Shown here: positions 60,515 through 64,000 of the stretch, piece after piece
Layout: each line of letters starts with the position of its first letter
How positions within the stretch are numbered: position 1 is the first letter of the stretch
Assembly: GCA_905250025.1 (NCBI GenBank)
Contig: CAJNOJ010000096.1
Span: forward strand, 186,001-250,000
Length of the DNA stretch: 64,000 nucleotides
Reading direction: 5' to 3'
From: Adineta ricciae
Taxonomy: Eukaryota > Rotifera > Eurotatoria > Adinetida > Adinetidae
Program-made: the position numbers and the translations under genes
Notes under the pieces: generated by a model
What the model was told of the DNA's origin: nothing
The model's database searches: none
The model's input: the letters and a program-made list of their open reading frames with translations, nothing else

Positions 60515-63500
60515 TTATTTATGATAAGTAGGCAGTATATGTTGAATGTTTGTCTCCGCATCCATTTCAACGATATCGTTGGAATTGTCGTCTTCATCAT
60601 CGTCGTCATTTTCCTAGAGAAAAAGATTCAAGTGACATGCGACAGACGTGAAGAACCCGTTTTACTTTATCCGAACATAATTCACCGGCTTTAGCCAATA
60701 CTGATTTTGCGCTTTGTGTTCGTTCAAGAAAACATCCTTGTGATAAATCGTTACTAGTCACTTGTCCTTGAGAGGAATAGAATGATGGAATGTAATTTGG
60801 TCGCTAAAGAAAAATCAGTTGAGACAGATCGAATGAGATTTATTTTATGTTACTTCGAGTTGATCATGTAACCAGCGAACAGCTTGTATCCAACTGTCTT
60901 TCAACTCTTGATCCGTTTGAAGGAGTTGATATGCTTTGGGACAACTAAACAGAAGATTCATTAGAAATATCTGATGAATGAGAAGATGACAGTATTTACT
61001 TTGTAAAAATTTGTAATAAAGTTTTCATGAATTGATAGGCTCGTTTTTCATTACTTGATTTCGATTTCGAGTATAAATCAAACAACGATTGAACAACATC
61101 ATTACTATAGCAGTTATTATTATTCAAAGTTGTTGTCGGTGAAGAAGGTTCGTCGATCGTCGGACTCATTTCATTGTTTATTGGAATACCTTTCAATGCA
61201 TATAGGAGACGAGCTTCTTGCCAAGAATCTTCCATCAACAGCACCATAGATAGAATCTCAAGATGAGTGCGTAGATCGCCGGAGTAGTACATTGATGGCT
61301 AGATAGAAAAATTCGTCGAAATGTCATTTCAGGACGATTCTAGGAAATACTTACTAATGTCAAAATATCGCGTAGTGCCACTGCTGTGACGTCCGGATTT
61401 TCCCAGATAACAAAGCGAAGAAAACGTGTCAATTCTTCGCATGTACCGGCATCTTCGATAAGTTTCTTTAACAAATGATCGCGTTTGTATAATAACTCGA
61501 TTAGTCCATTAGGAATCGGGCAAATCGGACCGCTGTCATAGGTTCGATACGGATTAGGTAAAACTTTTTCATCGGGCTAAATTTACAAAGAAATGTTCAT
61601 GACTCTTCCCTCAATTTCAATTCTACTCTTACATGACTCGATTTACATAAGCTTGAAACATCAAAACACCGGATTAATGTGGATAGGATAATGGACAATT
61701 TTGACGGTTCACCGTAGCGATGTATTGACGTTGATGATAAATCGTCAGCAATCATTTTAGCCAACATCAATGGAACGTTCAGACGAATTAATTGTTCACA
61801 CTACGAACGAAGTACAACATAGATTTTGGTCGGGAAAAGTGTTCTACATACTTCATAGCGGCCTTGAGAAGAATAATTGATAAAAAATTGAAAATATTGT
61901 GCAGACATTTTCAAGTTATCTGGTCCATCTTTTTTCATTAAACGTATAACAGAATTCAAAATCTTTTCTTCAACAGTCATGTCATCTATCAAGAAAAACA
62001 AACAATCAATTCTTTCATTTTTCTCTCGTTGATACACACCTGTGGCATTCTCAACATTATGTTGTTCATCTTGTCGAGAGTGAGTCGCCAGTGTGACCAA
62101 TATTCGACCAAATACGTTACGAATCTATCAGTTAGAAGTGATTGAAATTTGAACGAGAAAAGAAGATTTCGTAGAACTTACGTCTGCTGACATACAGTCG
62201 ATAAGGTATTCGTGGAAACGATTCGGATGTTTAAATAAAACTTCTTCAACAAAGTATTGTCGAGCACGACGGGAGTAACGTAAACAGTGGGTGACTAATT
62301 CGGTCCATTCGCTAGCTGCGCCACTGTAAAAATGAATTATTTATTAAACAAAAGTCGAGCATATCAAGTCGATTACAAACCGAAGTGACTTCTTCGTATG
62401 CCATCCGATGGTGAAAAGGAATTTTGCGGTTATTTGAATCGCTATTAGTGCTAATTCTTCAATGGCCTAAAATTTGACGAAAAATGTTTTGCGAATTTGA
62501 TTGAAGAATGAATTACATTTGTCAAGGAATCCTTCTCTTCCTGTTGTTGCTGTTGCTGTTGGATAAGAAGTACTAGCTGTTGTACATTGCTATGTACAAG
62601 TCTTCTGATGAACAAGAAATATTCCGGACTGAAGAGGATTCGATTATGAAGAAACTTAATATTTTGCTTTCGAACACTTCGTTGAACAGATAATGGCATG
62701 CGTTGAGTTTTGTCGTCTAGAATGAAACAATACATGAGAATATATTGATTCATTCGTAAAATAGTATACATAATTCAAGTTGGCTCAAGTCTTTCTCGAG
62801 AACTTTGATTGGATCAACACTATTTGTTGGCAATTTTTCATAGAATAGAATGTACGCGTTCCAGCAGCGACGTTGTCTAGAAGAAGATATATTCATAACA
62901 ATGGATGTGTTAGAAATTAGTCTTACCGTTTTATAACTGGTTGATCAAATGGCGATGTGCTATGATCGCCACCGAAACACTGGGATCGAAGTTCTTCGTC
63001 ATCATTCATTTTACATTCGCTAACATCCGTATCGTCAAATTTATACCATTGAGAATAATTCGAATCATCCGATTCATCGCTATCACAAGACATATAGTAA
63101 CATGAGGCTTTGTTCAAACAAATTCTTACTTATGTTGAATGAAGGAATAGTAATGACCACCATTCGCTTGTCCCATGTGAACAATAATACCTACAAGTTT
63201 ATAACGGGTACCATCATCATTGGTATTCTGATTGTCCGTATCATTTTCATCGATTATCGATGTGCCTAAAGCGAAATTGACATTCGTTAACAGATTGAAT
63301 CAAATCCATCGGACATACCTTCTGCTCTTGCAAGACCTTGCACTGTGTAGGGTTCCATATCTAATTCCCTTGGAAATTCGAAGTAATCATTAAATTTAAT
63401 AGGTGTTTCACGTTCCCAATCATAATCGAATCGTTTCAATTGTATAGCCAACATAGGTGGTAAGCGTTTAAAACAAGTTCGTTTGACCGTATCAATCTGA

Positions 63501-64000
63501 ATGTCAAACATTCGAATACAGTGTAGATTTACACAGGTTTGTTTTGATTCTTACCGTTTTGTTACATTTTTCACAAAAGTATGCATTCGGACCGTCTAAC
63601 AATTCTCCGATGACATACTGTTCGAGGGATTCTTTCAGATTTTGACTATGACGAATATCAACACTTAACAATGTGAAATCTTCGTCACGTGTGTAACTAA
63701 AAGTAACATAAGTGAAGAATACTCAGAGAATAGAAAAAAATCCATACCGATGCGGGCAATCTTTACAGATCTTTTGATCCGCAAATGTGCCACGTAAAAC
63801 TCGTGAACATATTTGTGGTAATTTCAAGACTTTTAATGCTTCATCAATATTATCAATGACAGTGTTTAAGAATTCCACGGCATCTTGTTGTTCACGTACA
63901 TTGACCGCTTCGCCTGCAAATCTACGTTAACGAAAAGAACGTGAGTGTGTCCAATGAAGTGAAACATTCGTTCTTACTTGAATAGTTTCCAAAAACCTCG
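60515..64000 (-). CDS. USP9X / fat facets-type deubiquitinase, C-terminal part (runs off window)
   Basis: Large ubiquitin-specific protease. Only the 3' part is present: the 5' end, including the catalytic Cys box, lies beyond 64000. Read from right to left: Cys-pair zinc region, then [20 protein letters not shown] and [20 protein letters not shown] (near 63340-63460), the His box [13 protein letters not shown] (near 63130-63180), [20 protein letters not shown] and CFGGD (near 62960-63050), all as in USP9X. Downstream comes the long helical tail with [20 protein letters not shown] and LLYALKGIP (near 61190-61290), [20 protein letters not shown], and an acidic end [10 protein letters not shown]. 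The stop is TAA at 60515-60517. Introns are 45-60 nt. Relatives act in endocytosis, Hippo/Notch and TGF-beta control. Confidence 0.92.

Noticed and set aside
1..64000. tRNA, rRNA, CRISPR array, prokaryotic operon or viral replication genes
   Set aside because: None seen on either strand; no tRNA-like T-loop with a matching acceptor stem, no regular spaced repeats, and all recognised genes are spliced animal genes.

Overview
The window is eukaryotic nuclear DNA from a small, gene-dense animal genome. It is AT-rich, most introns are 40-60 nt with GT..AG ends, and metazoan-specific families are present (KLF, PAR-type bZIP, PIM kinase, striatin, Pez/PTPN14-21, COG2, SLC17, USP9X). A bdelloid rotifer would fit the compact introns, the tandem secreted LRR genes and the block present in two copies a few percent apart. 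That placement is inference; no marker gene here proves it.

Layout. 0.2-7 kb: a KLF zinc-finger factor (-), a PAR/CES-2-like bZIP (-), a single-Tudor protein (-) and, divergent from it, an FBXO36-like F-box protein (+). 7-16 kb: four secreted leucine-rich-repeat genes in one orientation; two of them share an almost identical LRR exon and intron but have different signal-peptide exons. 16-18.6 kb: no genes, but a probable fragment of a DNA transposon. 18.6-20.6 kb: a head-to-head pair of ER genes, TRAP-delta/SSR4 (-) and SDF2 (+), sharing a 308-bp promoter with an inverted CCAAT-containing motif. 20.9-25 kb: a FERM-PTP protein of the PTPN14/PTPN21 (Pez) type with an altered WPD loop and Q-loop. 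25.2-28 kb: COG2.

30.24-56.77 kb holds the same ~13.27-kb block twice, head to tail: PIM kinase, SLC17 transporter, a Ser/Arg/Tyr-rich unknown protein and striatin, all on the minus strand. The two copies meet at one ambiguous base (N, 43506), and the outer flanks are unique. All eight reading frames look intact. The simplest reading is that two haplotypes of one locus were scaffolded one after the other, not that a real tandem duplication exists.

56.8-64 kb: an intronless class-A-like GPCR (-) and the 3' half of a USP9X/fat-facets deubiquitinase (-) running off the right edge.

The genes do not form a pathway. The only functional neighbours are SSR4 and SDF2 (ER protein entry and folding). 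I saw no tRNA, rRNA, CRISPR array, viral gene or bacterial-type defence system. The most useful results are the probable haplotype duplication, the mosaic LRR paralogues, the modified phosphatase and the shared ER-gene promoter.
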